A stretch of DNA of 64,000 nt, taken from positions 2,973,501 through 3,037,500 of the forward strand of contig BSQZ01000001.1 of the NCBI GenBank assembly GCA_033239005.1. The letters are read 5' to 3'. Origin of the DNA: Lamellibrachia satsuma (lineage: Eukaryota > Annelida > Polychaeta > Sabellida > Siboglinidae). Below are positions 42,180 to 54,049 of the stretch, one piece after another. Every line of letters starts with the position of its first letter. Within the stretch, counting starts at the first letter, position 1. The notes beneath the pieces were generated by a model. It searched no databases and was not told the DNA's origin. It saw only the letters and a program-made list of their open reading frames with translations. Made by a program: the position numbers and the translations under genes.

Positions 42180-44460
42180 GTGGAGTTGTGCAATGGTGAG
42201 CAGTGGCGGCTCTGTGAGGAATGTTGAACAGCAGTGGGATGCACTTCAAGTCAGCCATCCACAAAGCTTGTATGAGACAATCAGCCACACCTCACTTATG
42301 CACCAAGACTGGTTTGACGAAAACGATGGGGAGATTCAAGACCTCCTTGAACGCAAGAGAAAAACAGAACCTTACTTCTCAGCAGAAGCGGAAGGAACAC
42401 CAGCACATAAAAGCTGAGACCCAAAAGAAGATCCGTGACTTTAAAACAAGTGGTGGGAAGAGAAAGCCAAAGTGATCCAAGGCTTTGATGACCATTGATG
42501 CGGAACTTCTTCCATGGGCCGAGCTCAAATGGTTACACTCCTCTCCGGTCTGAAGACGGGACTCTCCTGAAAGGTGACTCTGCTATCCAGCAATGATGGA
42601 AGGAATAATTTGAGCAGCTCCTAAACCGTGAATCTATGGTGACAGACGACACCAGCCTGTCTATCCCACAACACCCAGAGAGAGAGCATCAAAAGACATC
42701 CCGCCAACCCGGAAAGAGGTCCAACCTGCCACAACGCAAATTAAAAACCTGTGGCCCGGATGGCATCCCTGCAGACATCCTCAAGTTTTGTGGCGAGAAA
42801 CTCGGAAACAGACTTTATGAATTTATCAGCAAGATATGGCATGACAAGGAAATTCCATCATACTTCAGAAATGCTAACATCATCACTATCTACAAAAATG
42901 GAGATAAATCAGGTTGTGGGAACTACCGAGGCATTGCCCTATTATCCATTGCTGGGAAGATACTTGCCCGAGTTCTCCTGAGTCGCCTGCTCCCGCTGAC
43001 TTAAGAGTTACTCCCTGAAACCCAGTGTGGCTTTAGACCATCTCGAGAAACCACCGATATGATCTTTGTGGCCCGATAAAGTCAGAAGAAATGTCGGGAA
43101 CAAAACCAAGAACTATTTATGACCTTCATTGACTTGACCAAGGCCTTCGACGCCATCAACCGTGACGCTCTTTGGAAAGTCTTGTACAGGTTTGGGTGCC
43201 CTGCCAACTTCGTCACCATCCTGAGACTTCTTCATGACAACATCATTGCAACTGTCCTATTCAATGGGACTGAAACGGAGCCTTTCGCCATCCGAACAGG
43301 GGTCATGCAAGGATGCATTATAGCACCGACCCTTTTCACTGTCTACCTATGCGCCATCCTTTTTTCTCGTTCGTGACCGACTTTACCATGGGGTTCAGCT
43401 TGACTACCGGCTTGATGGGAAGCTATTTAACCTGAGTCGTCTCAAGGCCAAAACAAAAGTGATGAAGACTGCCATCATAGACCTTCATTGTGCTGATGAC
43501 TTTGCCATCCTTGCCCACTCTGCAGAATAACTTCAGACTAGCCTAGACCTCTTTACGGAAACCTACTTTCCATCAACAACAAAAAAACAAGGTTATCCAT
43601 CAACTTAATCCACGCATCAACACAGGACCTCCCGGAATCAAAATATCTTGAGGAATCCAAAGGATTGTTGAACACTTCCCGTACTTTGGGAGTCACCTGC
43701 CCCAGAAAGCCACCATCGAGGCAAGAATTCAGTACCGTATCTGCTGTGCCAGCACATCCTTCAGGAAACTGCGCCACCGAGTCTTTGAGGACCACAACCT
43801 CAGGAAAGAGACGAAGATGATGGTCTACAAAGTGGTTGGTATTACCACTCTACTATACGGGAGTGAAGCTTGGGTTACTTACCGATGTCGCCTGAAGACC
43901 CTGGAGACATTCCATCAACATTGCCTCAGAAAGATGCTTAACATCCGGTGGGAAGACCGTCGCACCAATGCCAGCGTCCTCACTGAAGCCAATACAACCA
44001 GCTTCGAGGCATCATGCAAAATCAGCTCCGCTGGACTAACCACTGTGTTAGACGCCCGCCTCTCCCGACAAGTCCTATTCTCCCAGCTGACTCATAGATT
44101 GAGAACCCGTGGTGAGCAGAGAAAAAGATTTAAAGACACTGCCAAACACTACGTGAAGAAGGGTCATATTAACGTCAACACTTGGAAGGACATGCATGGC
44201 TGCCGACCATCTACTTTGGCGCCGCAGCATCCACCAGGCAGCGGCCCGTTTCGTGACTGACCGCCTACTTCACGAGGCGGAGAAGCGGCAGAGGGGAAAG
44301 GAGAGGGAGATGTCTAAACACCTATGCATCTTCCTCCCACCCGGGACCTCTTGCCCCCCCCCCCTGCAATAAGATCTGCAAAGAATCGGGCTCCTAAGTC
44401 ACCTCAGAACCCACAACCAACCTCTGGCAGACGTCATCCACCTTTTTAGGGAACGCTGAT
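42180..44460 (+). mobile_element. LINE ORF2 pseudogene, near complete RT and C terminus
   Basis: Broken plus-strand frames follow a LINE ORF2 in order: HQDWFDENDGEIQDLLERKR (42300), KLKTCGPDGIPADILKFCGE (42730), and FRNANIITIYKNGDKSGCGN with YRGIALLSIAGKILARVLLS (42870-42990). Then come TFIDLTKAFDAINRDALWKV (43119), GVMQGCIIAPTLF (43300), LYGSEAWVTY (43850) and HLRTHNQPLADVIHLF (44400). Several stops and frameshifts lie between them; the usual ADD active site is decayed. A multi-kilobase dead copy. Confidence 0.9.
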
Positions 44461-44469
44461 GATTACGCG

Positions 44470-45540
44470 TGACGCAAGATGATTGGTGACCAAACGATCA
44501 GCAAACAAGACGACTCATACACATAGTTTGCTATACAAGCAATAAACGATTTAAGGTGAACAGAACTGACTGGTAAATAACTTTTTTCAATAGGTTTAGC
44601 TATGTTACTGTAAAATATAATCTTTCTTCGATGGATGACTTAATTAAAGCGAAACAGAAGGCATGGTTCTGGGGCTATGCAGCTAAAAGAGATATAAAAA
44701 ACTAACCTCGTGCAACTAAATTCAAGAATATCATGCAGGTGGTTTACACAGAATTCGACAAGCGTATGTGCATTTCTGTGAAATCGGAGTAACCTAGACT
44801 AACGTGACGTATTAACTAAGGGAGGCCGGCATGCGCAGAACTAATGCAAAATCTCAAACAAACGTGTTATTTTGCAAGAAAGAAGACTATTTTAGTAAAG
44901 AAATGCCAAAATATGTTACATAAGTTGAGTTTGGACACGACACCATGGCCATATCATATTGGCAAGCAGAACGCACATGCTTTTATAACTTTTGAAGACA
45001 TGGAAGTTGTGTCAGTGACGTGATTTGCCCCGGTTAATTTGGTTGGATACTGTAGAAAGTGGCTCTCTAAAAAGTGTGTCCGCTTTGTTTAGTTTTGTTT
45101 TTTACTGGAAGATGGACACATTTAAATATATTAAATATTCCATTTATAATTTTTGCGACAGTCGTGGAGTTATGATTTTTAAAACAGTCATGACTGAAAT
45201 CAATGGTGGAAGTGGGAATTATAATAATCATTGTGTTTGTGCAGGTGTTTCCACACATTGTTTGGAATTATGTGCTCCATGACTTTGCAGAGGATATACA
45301 GGTTAGTGATCGGAATCCTGGGTGACATCAGGACACCCGATCAACCTTTGCCGGATGTCATCTTCGTTTCAGTCTGTACAGTTTGCGGGATCGGCTTTGT
45401 GCCTTATTTGCGTACAGAGTTTCCAATGCTGGAATCCAGCCATTGGGGAATTTGCCTTAAAACGTTGTACGACTTTTGGAAGATATATGTGATAATGAGG
45501 GTTAACTGTTGTGCAGTTTCTTTAAGAACTCAAAATGGGA
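44470..45540. other. No recognised gene
   Basis: Two short overlapping plus frames (45025-45282 and 45231-45545) have no known domain. I see no repeat structure either. Confidence 0.4.
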
Positions 45541-45544
45541 GTTA

Positions 45545-45735
45545 ATATGGGCCTGCAGCTTTGTTTTTGGTTAATCCCATGTTTGCTTCGTATCCTTCGT
45601 TGTCCGTGTCATGCACCTTAGCGTTTATGTCACCCGTTACTATTATGATCGATGTCATGTCGTGTTGTAGTATGATTCTGCTTTTGTAGGCGGTTGAAGA
45701 ATGCAAGTTCTTCGTCTTGATGGTATTGCCCATCA
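45545..45735 (-). mobile_element. LINE endonuclease fragment
   Basis: Minus frame reads QHDMTSIIIVTGDINAKVHD and NEGYEANMG, the GDxNAKVGxDNxxYE motif of the APE endonuclease domain. Opposite in strand to the LINE at 42180-44460. Confidence 0.7.
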
Positions 45736-45739
45736 GTTC

Positions 45740-46350
45740 GCCAGATGGTTTCTCCTGAGTCAGTCGGCATCATCTCGCTTGTTTTCATCGACTACAACGG
45801 ATAGCCGATCACGTACGCACGTGCATCCACATCAATATGACAAATAATATATTCAACCCGCCCCCAGAAGTTGAATGTTCCATCCCTAATCTGGCTGGCA
45901 TCCATCGTGGACTGCAAGCAAGAATGAGACAGCTGATAGGGCCTACCTGGCAGATTTTACAATCATTGCGAAGGATACGATGTCAAGTTTTTTTATTGTC
46001 GACTTTACGTTTGTGCATGCCTGCAAAGAGCTACTAGTTAGACGTGTGATGGACCCAGATCAGCATATCGCCATTTCCTTCACCTACTCTGCCTAGAGGT
46101 TGCGCGTCTTTCGGGCTGTGCGCGATTTAGACGAGGATACACAAGCTGGTACGAACAACAAACTAATCTGCAACCGCTCTATGACGTAAGATGGTCCAGT
46201 CGTTCGAACGCTCTGTAGTTGGAAGAAGATGGTACGGCAAAGCCAGACGCAACTTTTTGTCAATCAAAATGTTGCCTTCATCATAGCACTAATCTTTTCT
46301 TCTTTTTCACCAGAGTCGCCAGTGCTACAGTATTGTACAGTATTGCAAAC
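45740..46350 (+). pseudogene. Decayed hAT/ZMYM-like transposase, copy 2
   Basis: Nucleotide similarity to 35660-36250 in the same order: agccgatcacgtacgcacgt, the acccgcccccagaa block, ggttgcgcgtctttcgggct (46090) and gtaagatggtccagtcgt (46186). Frameshifts throughout. Two copies of one family about 10 kb apart. Confidence 0.6.
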
Positions 46351-46689
46351 CGGATGCGGTTGTAGAGAGTGGTGTAAGTATGCAGAATGCCGACTCCGGC
46401 AAGTCGGGTGTCTGCGTCGCCTGAACCGAGAGTGAAGGTGGTTCTTTTGAGGCGATCCACAAAAATCGTAAAGCCACCGGACAGGTTGGACCTGTGAAAT
46501 GGCCCACCGCGTGCATTGGACAATAGATTTACGCCGTGCGCTACTAGTTGTGGTAACTGTTTAACATGGGGGAGAGGAATGTTATGTTCAGTACTAATTA
46601 CCTTATCAGGACCATTTTGGATTGCAATATGTGAAGCCACGTGTGCCCGTTGGTAACCCCGTATGTTGTACTTCCGCCCCGCTGAATAA

Positions 46690-47225
46690 AGTTGTGTGTT
46701 TTTAAAATGGCTTTGTTTTTAAATGTCACCTGTTGGTGTACGACCAACAGGGAGCACAACAACCTTGAAGCAGTTGATGGCAGAGATAACGGGGCAACGG
46801 TCCAGATGGACTTGACACAGAACAGTGGGCGTGTACCTGTCGGGTCGAAATATCTGCTGTGTACTGCAATAAATGCTTACTAAACATACATGTAATGGTA
46901 GCACACTCCAAGCAGAGTGCCAAGCTTTCTGTCATAAGCTACGTGGGCATCTAATGTGTCACAGCCCACTCCGTGCCGATAACGTTTGCTTTATTAAAAG
47001 TTCTGGTGAAGGATTTGAAAGCAACCATGCAGAACTGTCGACCTTGCACTTTGTAACAGATACCGCGATGTTGCAATACAGGAACCGCACAATAAATTTT
47101 CAGCACTGTTTGGATTTCAAGCTTTGTGGACCTGTTTGGAGGCAAGCTACGACAAAAGTCGACGCGACGCAGTGGGTGGCGCCATAAAGAACAAGGCGGA
47201 CAACCTGATGAAGACCGGCTAAACA
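46690..47225 (+). pseudogene. Transposon-related ORF remnant (GGAIK motif)
   Basis: Across one frameshift near 47090 the plus strand reads LQYRNRTI, then EASYDKSRRDAVGGAIKNKA D. This resembles the 'QYRNK..F...W.F.ESxHGKGxxDGxGGxIKRxAD' block of a transposon-associated protein family. The family name and exact element are not assigned. Confidence 0.4.
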
Positions 47226-47289
47226 AACCATGACCCTCCTAGAAGTCAGTCCCTAACTTACTTAAAAGCGTAGGCCATTGAGACCCGTC

Positions 47290-47650
47290 GCTATCATGCG
47301 GGAAGTTGCACCCCTCCATTCTGTTCTACTATGGCATGTCGCTCTGCCGTCAATAGCGGGAGCCCAGTATCATTCCTGATCTGGTCACTAGACATCTTCA
47401 GTGGTCTTCCTCTCTTCCGCTGTCTTTTCAAGTCTTGTTTGTATGCTTGCCTAACGATGTTGCATACGACAAACATGCGCAAACCATCTGAGCTTTATGT
47501 GTCTGATGACATCTGTGATAGGTTCAGAGGTAACGGTGTCCTCTCTGATATTGATATTATTGCAGGCTGCGCATCTCAGAAACCTCAATAGATTGTATCT
47601 CCAGTGATCGTAACGTCCAAGCCTCCGCTGTATAAAGGCTCCATACAATC
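47290..47650 (-). mobile_element. LINE ORF2 C-terminal fragment
   Basis: Minus frames read HIKLRWFAHVCRMQHR, then after a stop LKRQRKRGRPLKMSSDQIRN and DTGLPLLTAERHA. This is the RWxGHVxRM...RGRPxxxWxDQI..D.GL tail seen in several LINEs. Confidence 0.78.
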
Positions 47651-47756
47651 TGGATTTCAGTCTTTTTTAGATGCTTCTGTTGGAAAATATGCCATTTTTG
47701 AGTCTACCAAAGGCTGCCGATGCTAAGGCTACGCGTCGACTAACATCTCTGTTCTC

Positions 47757-47859
47757 CGTCTCCCTCCCTCCCTCCCTCCCTCCCTCCCTCCCTCCCTCCC
47801 TCCCTCCCTCCCTCCCTCCCTCCCTCCCTCTCTCTCCCTACCTCCCTCCCTCCCTCCCT

Positions 47860-47902
<43 letters not shown>

Positions 47903-48175
47903 CCCTCTCTCTCTCTCTCTCTCTCTCCCTCCCTCCCTCCCTCTCTCTCTCCATCCCTCCTCTCCCTCCCTCCCTCCCTCCCCCCCTCTCTCTCTATCCC
48001 TCTCTCTCTCCCTCTCTCCCTCTCTCTCTCTCTCTATCCTTTTCCCTCTTTCTCTCCCTCTCTACCTCTCTTCGTCCATCCCTCCCTTCCTACCTCCCCC
48101 TCCCCTCCCTCCCCCCTCCCTCCCTCCCTCCCCTCCTCCCCCTCCCCCCCCTCCCTCCCTCCTCCCTCTGTAGCC
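47757..48175. repeat. CT-rich (CCCT/CT)n tract, block 1
   Basis: About 420 bp of polypyrimidine on the plus strand, ending in ctgtagcccactcgaattga. That end sequence is also found at the end of block 2. Confidence 0.97.
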
Positions 48176-48249
48176 CACTCGAATTGACTTGTGACTATGT
48201 GTTGCGTTGTCCATTGGCCGACGTTATCCACGTTCCGAGGGACCGCCAA

Positions 48250-49060
48250 TGATGATGTGCAACTGTTTAAAGGTTGAACATTCGGTTTTGTTTCAAGTCG
48301 TTTGCCAGCCAGTCTTTGGCGCTCAGCATAGACATTCCTTAAGCCCGGCATACACGTCACGATGCGACAACTTGTCTGGGACAATTAGTCTCAGACTCGT
48401 GGGAGACAAATTTGGGGGTCATACACGTCACAACGCGACTCGCGCCGGCGACAGGTTGATGCACGCACTCCTGGTGGTATTGGCAGGAACTCCTGCGACT
48501 GCCCAGTGGAATCTTGTGGAAGTACGAGAAAATGGCGGGACTGAGCACAGCAAAGGGCACTTTCAACAACCTTGGACGGAAATTTAGCTTGAACTTTCAA
48601 CACTCAAGCTGCGCCATTTTCAGTTTTTTACAGACAATCCCATAATTATGGTGGGGCTCCTGATTGGCCAACGCAACAATTTGACCCCGACAACTTGTCT
48701 TTAATATCAAGCATGTTTGATATTCCACGACACGACAAAAACTGGATAAAAACTGTCTTCGACAAAAGCGTCGCGTCGTGAGAGTGCGTACACGTCACGA
48801 CAAACTCTCGACGACTCAAAAAGTTGTCGTAGACCAGTCGCGTCGTGACGCGTATGCCAGGCGTTATGCGCCCTTTAACTTCCCCCTCCCCTCACTCCCG
48901 GTCATCGTCGATATGTCTCACAGTCTTGGCGGGCAATTTGAAAAATAACGGATCGTATGTGGAAGAAATAAGAAGTACGGGACATTGGCAGAATGGAGAT
49001 GATTGCAGCAAGCAATAACAAGGAAACAGTTAACGAGGACGCCTTCGTCTGATAAAGGTA
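48250..49060. other. Intergenic; repeated cgac/gtcg words, no gene
   Basis: The interval 48340-48870 carries repeated acacgtcacgacgcgac-like phrases in both orientations: gcatacacgtcacgatgcga at 48350, and gtcgcgtcgtgacgcgtatg at 48838. This suggests inverted ends of a small element (about 48340-48865). No transposase is visible. Confidence 0.45.
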
Positions 49061-49066
49061 TGACGT

Positions 49067-49283
49067 ATATAAGCGACAGTTAAGATGAAACCAAAAACTC
49101 TAAACAACGGATAGCCGATCACGTACTGTCTCCGTCTCCGTTTCCGTCTCCGTCTCCGTCTCCGTTTCCGTCTCCGACTCCGTCTCCGTCTCCGTCTCCG
49201 TCTCCCTCCCTCTCCCTCTCCCTCTCCCTCTCCCTCTCCCTCTCCCTCTCCCTCTCCCTCTCCCTCTCCCTCTCCCTCTCCCT

Positions 49284-49314
<31 letters not shown>

Positions 49315-49498
49315 CCCTCCCCTCCCCTCTCTCTCTCTCTCTGTCCCTCTCCCTCTCTTCGTCCATCCCTCCCTCCCTCTCCCTCCTTCCCCCGCCCTCC
49401 CTCCCTCCCTCCTTCCTCCCTCTGTAGCCCACTCGAATTGACTTGTGGTATCAAGCATCAAGCATATAAGCGACAGTTAAGATGAAACCAAAAACTCT
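49067..49498. repeat. 35-bp direct repeats flanking an insertion
   Basis: 49067-49101 and 49464-49498 are identical over 35 bp (atataagcgacagttaagat...). They bound the CT-rich insert 49102-49463. This is a target-duplication-like layout or a local duplication. Confidence 0.85.
49125..49425. repeat. CT-rich (CTCCGT/CTCCCT)n tract, block 2
   Basis: A hexanucleotide ctccgt run changes into ctccct and then mixed CT. It sits inside a segment flanked by 35-bp direct repeats. Confidence 0.97.
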
Positions 49499-49869
49499 TG
49501 AAGGTAAGAAGTATACAACCATATTTCACCGGTATAACTTACAGTAGTCACAAATGAAACGGTGACTGTTGATGTAAACATAAACGACACTTTTCACTCG
49601 ATTAAATTAATTTTACCAGAAAATCGAGCTTAATATAATTAATTAACTTGACCAAAATAGCTAAATTAATTTAAGCTCCCCTAATTGACAAATTCTCAAT
49701 TAAGTGTTTATTTAAATTTGCGCGTGTGCGTCAGTGGCGCCGCTCGTCGGGAGTTTGAACCAAAGATACTAGAGAACACAGTTGTCGACGGCGAAATTTT
49801 AAGTGGTTGGTGATCTGTGCACTGTGTTAGCATAATGTGATACAGGTACTACTTAGTGGTGAGCGTAAC

Positions 49870-49905
49870 TACACACACGCGCACGCGCACACGCACACAC
49901 ACACA
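49870..49905. repeat. (CA)n-type microsatellite
   Basis: Short interrupted CA/CG dinucleotide run. Confidence 0.85.
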
Positions 49906-50297
49906 CGAAACCTAGTTTGGCACACGCTGGTCTACTTTTCAGTAGGATGCATGGGGTCCGATGAGTCGACTCGTGGGTCCCCATATTGACTGGGGCAACA
50001 TTCTCCCACATTTGTTTCTGTTCAACACGTCATTCTGAAATTGTCTGAATATTTATATATGATCCACTAGGGTTAGTATTTAATTTAGGGTAAGTATGGG
50101 AGCGGTCTTTAATTATCACGCTCAGTTGTAAAATATCATTATTGGCAAACTTATGTGCAGAGGAAATTAAAATATTCAGTACACTGAAATGCTGAACCCA
50201 CTCCTGATTAATTCCTGATTATGGTTAACAATTAGTCATGGATAGAGTACTCTTAAGATTTATTTGTATCAGTGCTAACAGGTCAACAATCATGCGG

Positions 50298-50440
50298 AAT
50301 CGGCCAGCAATGAAGAGGGGTGTGTTCCCTGAAAAGGGTGAAGGATGCCTTCACGATGTAATTGAAAATCAACGGTCCACTAGAAGCGTGGCTAGGGATT
50401 TTAGTGTAAACCATTGTACACTTGATGGCTATGGGGTAGT
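50298..50440 (+). pseudogene. Possible Pogo/Tigger-type transposase N-terminal HTH remnant
   Basis: The frame reads GCLHDVIENQRSTRSVARDF and SVNHCTLDGYGV. It resembles the Psq-type helix-turn-helix (A...V..G.S.R.AAR.F.I...TL) at the N terminus of Tigger/Jerky-like transposases. Only about 45 codons, then a (TA)n tract. Confidence 0.4.
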
Positions 50441-50466
50441 AATTATACAAGACACCCATATGTATG

Positions 50467-50471
<5 letters not shown>

Positions 50472-50529
<58 letters not shown>
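50472..50529. repeat. (TA)n microsatellite
   Basis: About 58 bp of TA. Confidence 0.97.
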
Positions 50530-50531
<2 letters not shown>

Positions 50532-50539
50532 TCAGACAG

Positions 50540-51790
50540 TGAGTGTATTATTATAGTGATGAGTACATGAATAGAGTACGTACACAGAAGTGTATAGTCA
50601 ACGCATTAATATTGTTATCCAGGTTCGAAGCGATTTTAATCATCTCAGACGGCTGCGTACATAGTAGCAATATAATCACTCACGATGACAATGAAAAGAA
50701 ACAGTGCAGATAAATATCACCGTACAGAAAACTAGTGAATGTAAACACCACTTTTTTATATAAGATAAAAACGAAACATGGTTAAATCTGACCGGTAATT
50801 TTGAAATGTAATGCTAAAGCATGTATGGCCCGCCAGAAGTACCCCTACTGAAAATTTTGATGCCTATAAAATTCGGCATGACTATACACACCTCAGCGTG
50901 AATTTAACACAGTCTTGTCCGCTCCTTGGAAACGCTCGTCTGGGGTATTTATACTCTCAGTTTCCCAAAATCAGACGCTGTCATTAAAGGCGCTGTGGTT
51001 GCTTAAAAATACGTTAAATACGGTATCATTGGTCAACATCCACACGTACACCGTCTCAACTAGCACTTCCTTGCCCAGTTTGCAAGTTAAACTGTTAAAC
51101 TTTTGGAGTTGGGCCAAATCCAGGGTTAAGGGCAGCACCCGTCTTCCACGGGGGAGAACTGAAGCGTCCAAACACAATCATCAATATTTGGCCCCATCCA
51201 AACAAAATCATCAATCTTTGGCTCCATGTGGATTTTGTCAATATCCACTTGGGTGGTTTAACTACAAGCTTTCCGAAACCTTTTCTGTTGCTAATCTAGG
51301 CTTAATATATCGATTAAACACCTCCTATAATGACTTATAATATTAGTTATTAAAAACTAATTAAATCAAACTGGCATATACTTTACAATGTGTCAATTAA
51401 GTTGTCAACTGGCTCATGCAAGCGGTTTTGTTTTACTAACGGGTGTTCTATTGATGTATGTGCTAATGCCACAACATCGTTATATATCACTAGCGCTGCC
51501 CAACCAACCACTCGTTTATATCACTCCGCAACTGTTCATTTGGAATTGATAATTAAATTGTGACAGTGATGATAATATTATATGCTGAGTGGCGCCACTG
51601 TTCTGGATATGCGCAGTCACAGTGGGCTAGGACAATGTCAATGATGCAATTAAAAAAAAGCGTTTTGTTAACATTATTTTTGTCATAGTACGTTAAATGT
51701 GCCCATGCGATACTGGAAGGCGTTGTGTACTCAAAGTTCTTGACCAACTGATTTTTTTTTTTTTTTAAAGTATCCGAAATAATATTTGTA
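50540..51790. other. Intergenic upstream of the HYOU1 candidate promoter
   Basis: Two overlapping opposite frames (50915-51340 plus and 50971-51177 minus) and a minus frame at 51553-51855 show no known domain. No gene is supported. Confidence 0.4.
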
Positions 51791-51960
51791 ACCGGAAGTA
51801 CACGTGGAAATAATCCTCCCGGATGTGCGTCTAAGCCAATCAGCTGGCGCCACATTCGTTGTCACCGACTGGGTTTGCAGACTAAATCTCGAGTATTTCA
51901 CGTTTTTTCGTGACAGCTGGTATAAATTGTCCCTAGAGAAAGCAATTGTCGTAGTGGACG
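51791..51960 (+). promoter_or_regulatory. HYOU1: Candidate HYOU1 promoter and noncoding first exon with ERSE-like site
   Basis: Within 170 bp there are an ETS-type ACCGGAAGT (51791-51799), an E-box CACGTG (51801-51806), CCAAT-N9-CCACA (51836-51854) and TATAAAT (51921-51927). A strong GTAAGT donor follows at 51961. CCAAT-N9-CCACG is the ER stress element known to drive UPR genes including HYOU1; this copy differs at its last base. The proposed 5' intron, 51961-57829, would end at the TTTCAG just before the HYOU1 start. The link is inferred, not shown. Confidence 0.45.
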
Positions 51961-52214
51961 GTAAGTTGTAACTTCTCCTTGTATTTAGATAGTCAAACTT
52001 AACTCCACTTTCTCTCTAAACGTACGCTCTTGGGCTGACTGATCTATGTTGACAGCAGGCCGACTATCATGATACGCGTGCATGAAAGCCATGATACTCA
52101 CTTGGCTGGCTGTTGCCAAATTACTATTATTTATTACGGTATAAGAGCACCCTACACGTCCGTGCCTTTGGCTGCCTTTTATACATGTAATATCGTCGTT
52201 TGTAACCGTTCTTT

Positions 52215-53776
52215 GAAAGAATTAAGAAGATGAAAGATAATAAATCACCTGGAGTTGATAGGATACCACCAAAACTGCTTAAAGAAATTGTTGAGCAAAT
52301 TAGTACACCACTTGCAAAATTGTTTTACTTGTCACTAGAAGAAAGAATAGTTCCTTCAGAATGGAAAGAGGCAAACATTATGCCGCTATTTAAGAAGGCA
52401 TCGAGGAACAAGCCAGAAAATTACAGACCATTGTCAATGGTCTGTAATTTTCTGTCTTGTTAAACTCAATGGCATTGAGTTTAACATCAGTTTTATGTAA
52501 ATTACTCGAAACATTAATTAGAGACCACATGGTGGAATTCCTTGTAAAACATAATTAATAAATACATCTCAACATGGGTTCCTAAAAGCAAGGTCATGTC
52601 TAACTAATCTCTTATGTTTTTTTGAAGAAATTACAAAGTGGGTAGATGACGGGTCACCAGTGGATGTTGTCTACTTAGATTTTCAGAAAGCTTTCGATAA
52701 AGTGCCACATCAAAGATTGCTACTTAAAGTAAAAGCCCATGGCATAGGTAATGATGTAATCAACTGGATAGAAAAGTGGCTTACACACAGAAAACAGAGT
52801 AATAGTAGATGGTGAGATTTTGTATTAGGCCCTATACTGTTTTTAATATATATAAATGATTTGGAAGATGACATATCTAGCAAAGTACTCAAATTTGCAG
52901 ATGACACAAAAGTATTCAGAAAGGTTACTACTGATACAGGTAAACAAAGTTTACAGGTCGATCTAGATAAATTAGTTAAATGGTCAGAAGAATTCAATTA
53001 TTAAATTTTGGGAAGTGTAAATGTATACACATAGGACATGGACGAAGAATATAAAATGGGGGATGCTGTACTAGGTAGAACCACACAAGAAAAGGACTTA
53101 GGTTTAACATTTAGTGCTGACATGAAAGTTTCAGAGCAATGTGGGATTGCTGCTTTGAAAGGAAATCAAATTCTATGGCTAATTAGGAGAACTATCACGT
53201 ATAAGGAGAAACAGCTAATTGTACCCTGTACAAAGCAATAGTTAGACCACATTTGGAATATTGTATTCAAGCATGGAGGCCATATCGTAAAAAGGACAGC
53301 TAGAAAGAATACAACGAAGAGCAACTAAAATGATTCCAGAATTGAGAGACCTTAGTTACGAAAGGCGCTTATTACAATGTGGTTTGACAACACTAGAGAC
53401 CAGGAGACTAAGAGGAGACCAAATAGAAGTTTTTAAAATAGTGAATGGTTATGAGGATGTTGACAGGAATATGTAATTTAAACTTAAAGAAGGCAGTAGA
53501 ATCAGAGGACACAAAGCAGCATTAGTTGAGGAGCAGTGTAGGTTGGACATGGGAAAGTACTTTTTCTCACAGAGGGTGATAAATGAATGGAACAAACTGA
53601 CAAATAATTGTGTTAATGCTAGTAGTGTGAATATGTTTAAAAAATAGAATTGACAGATAATTGATAAGGGCGGGCTACACATACATGAGAAAATTGTTGG
53701 ACTCTCGATAAGCCAATGGCTTCCTTGTCTACTTGCCATCTGGAACTTGTTATTTGGGATGGCAATCTTGTTAAAT
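52215..53776 (+). mobile_element. CR1 LINE, RT to 3' end, with an internal template-switch scar
   Basis: Plus frames read MKDNKSPGVDRIPPKLLKEI and SEWKEANIMPLFKKASRNKP (52230-52430), then GFLKARSCLTNLLCFFEEIT and DFQKAFDKVPHQRLL (52570-52740). Next is FADDTKVF (52890), the YADD-type active site. The C terminus holds LRGDQIEVFKIVNG (53410) and FFSQRVINEWNKL (53560), followed by the family 3' tail to 53776. Frameshifts, a deletion of the 'GVPQG' block near 52810 and stops make it inactive. It lies in the proposed HYOU1 5' intron. Confidence 0.9.
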
Positions 53777-54049
53777 TGCTATCTAATCCAAGACCAAGCG
53801 ACATATTTGAAGTTCAGACTCAGCTTTATTGTTATATACTAGTCGGTGTAATTTTCAACCTACTTAATAGAATGTGGATTTTAAAAAAAATCTGAAGAAC
53901 CATTTTGTGCAAGAGACCGATATACCAAATCATTAACAGCTACTTCATCTATACAATGCATACAAATTATTAAGACAGTTGTTTTGAGTGAAAAATTTAC
54001 GAATATTGAACGTCTGAACCATGTCGCACGGGACGAGAACACCAGCGGA

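Noticed and set aside
46281..46640. 119-codon minus frame
   Set aside because: No known domain; it lies in a region of transposon decay.
51553..51855. 100-codon minus-strand frame overlapping the candidate promoter
   Set aside because: No recognisable domain; it contains a lysine run from a poly(T) tract and no splice context.
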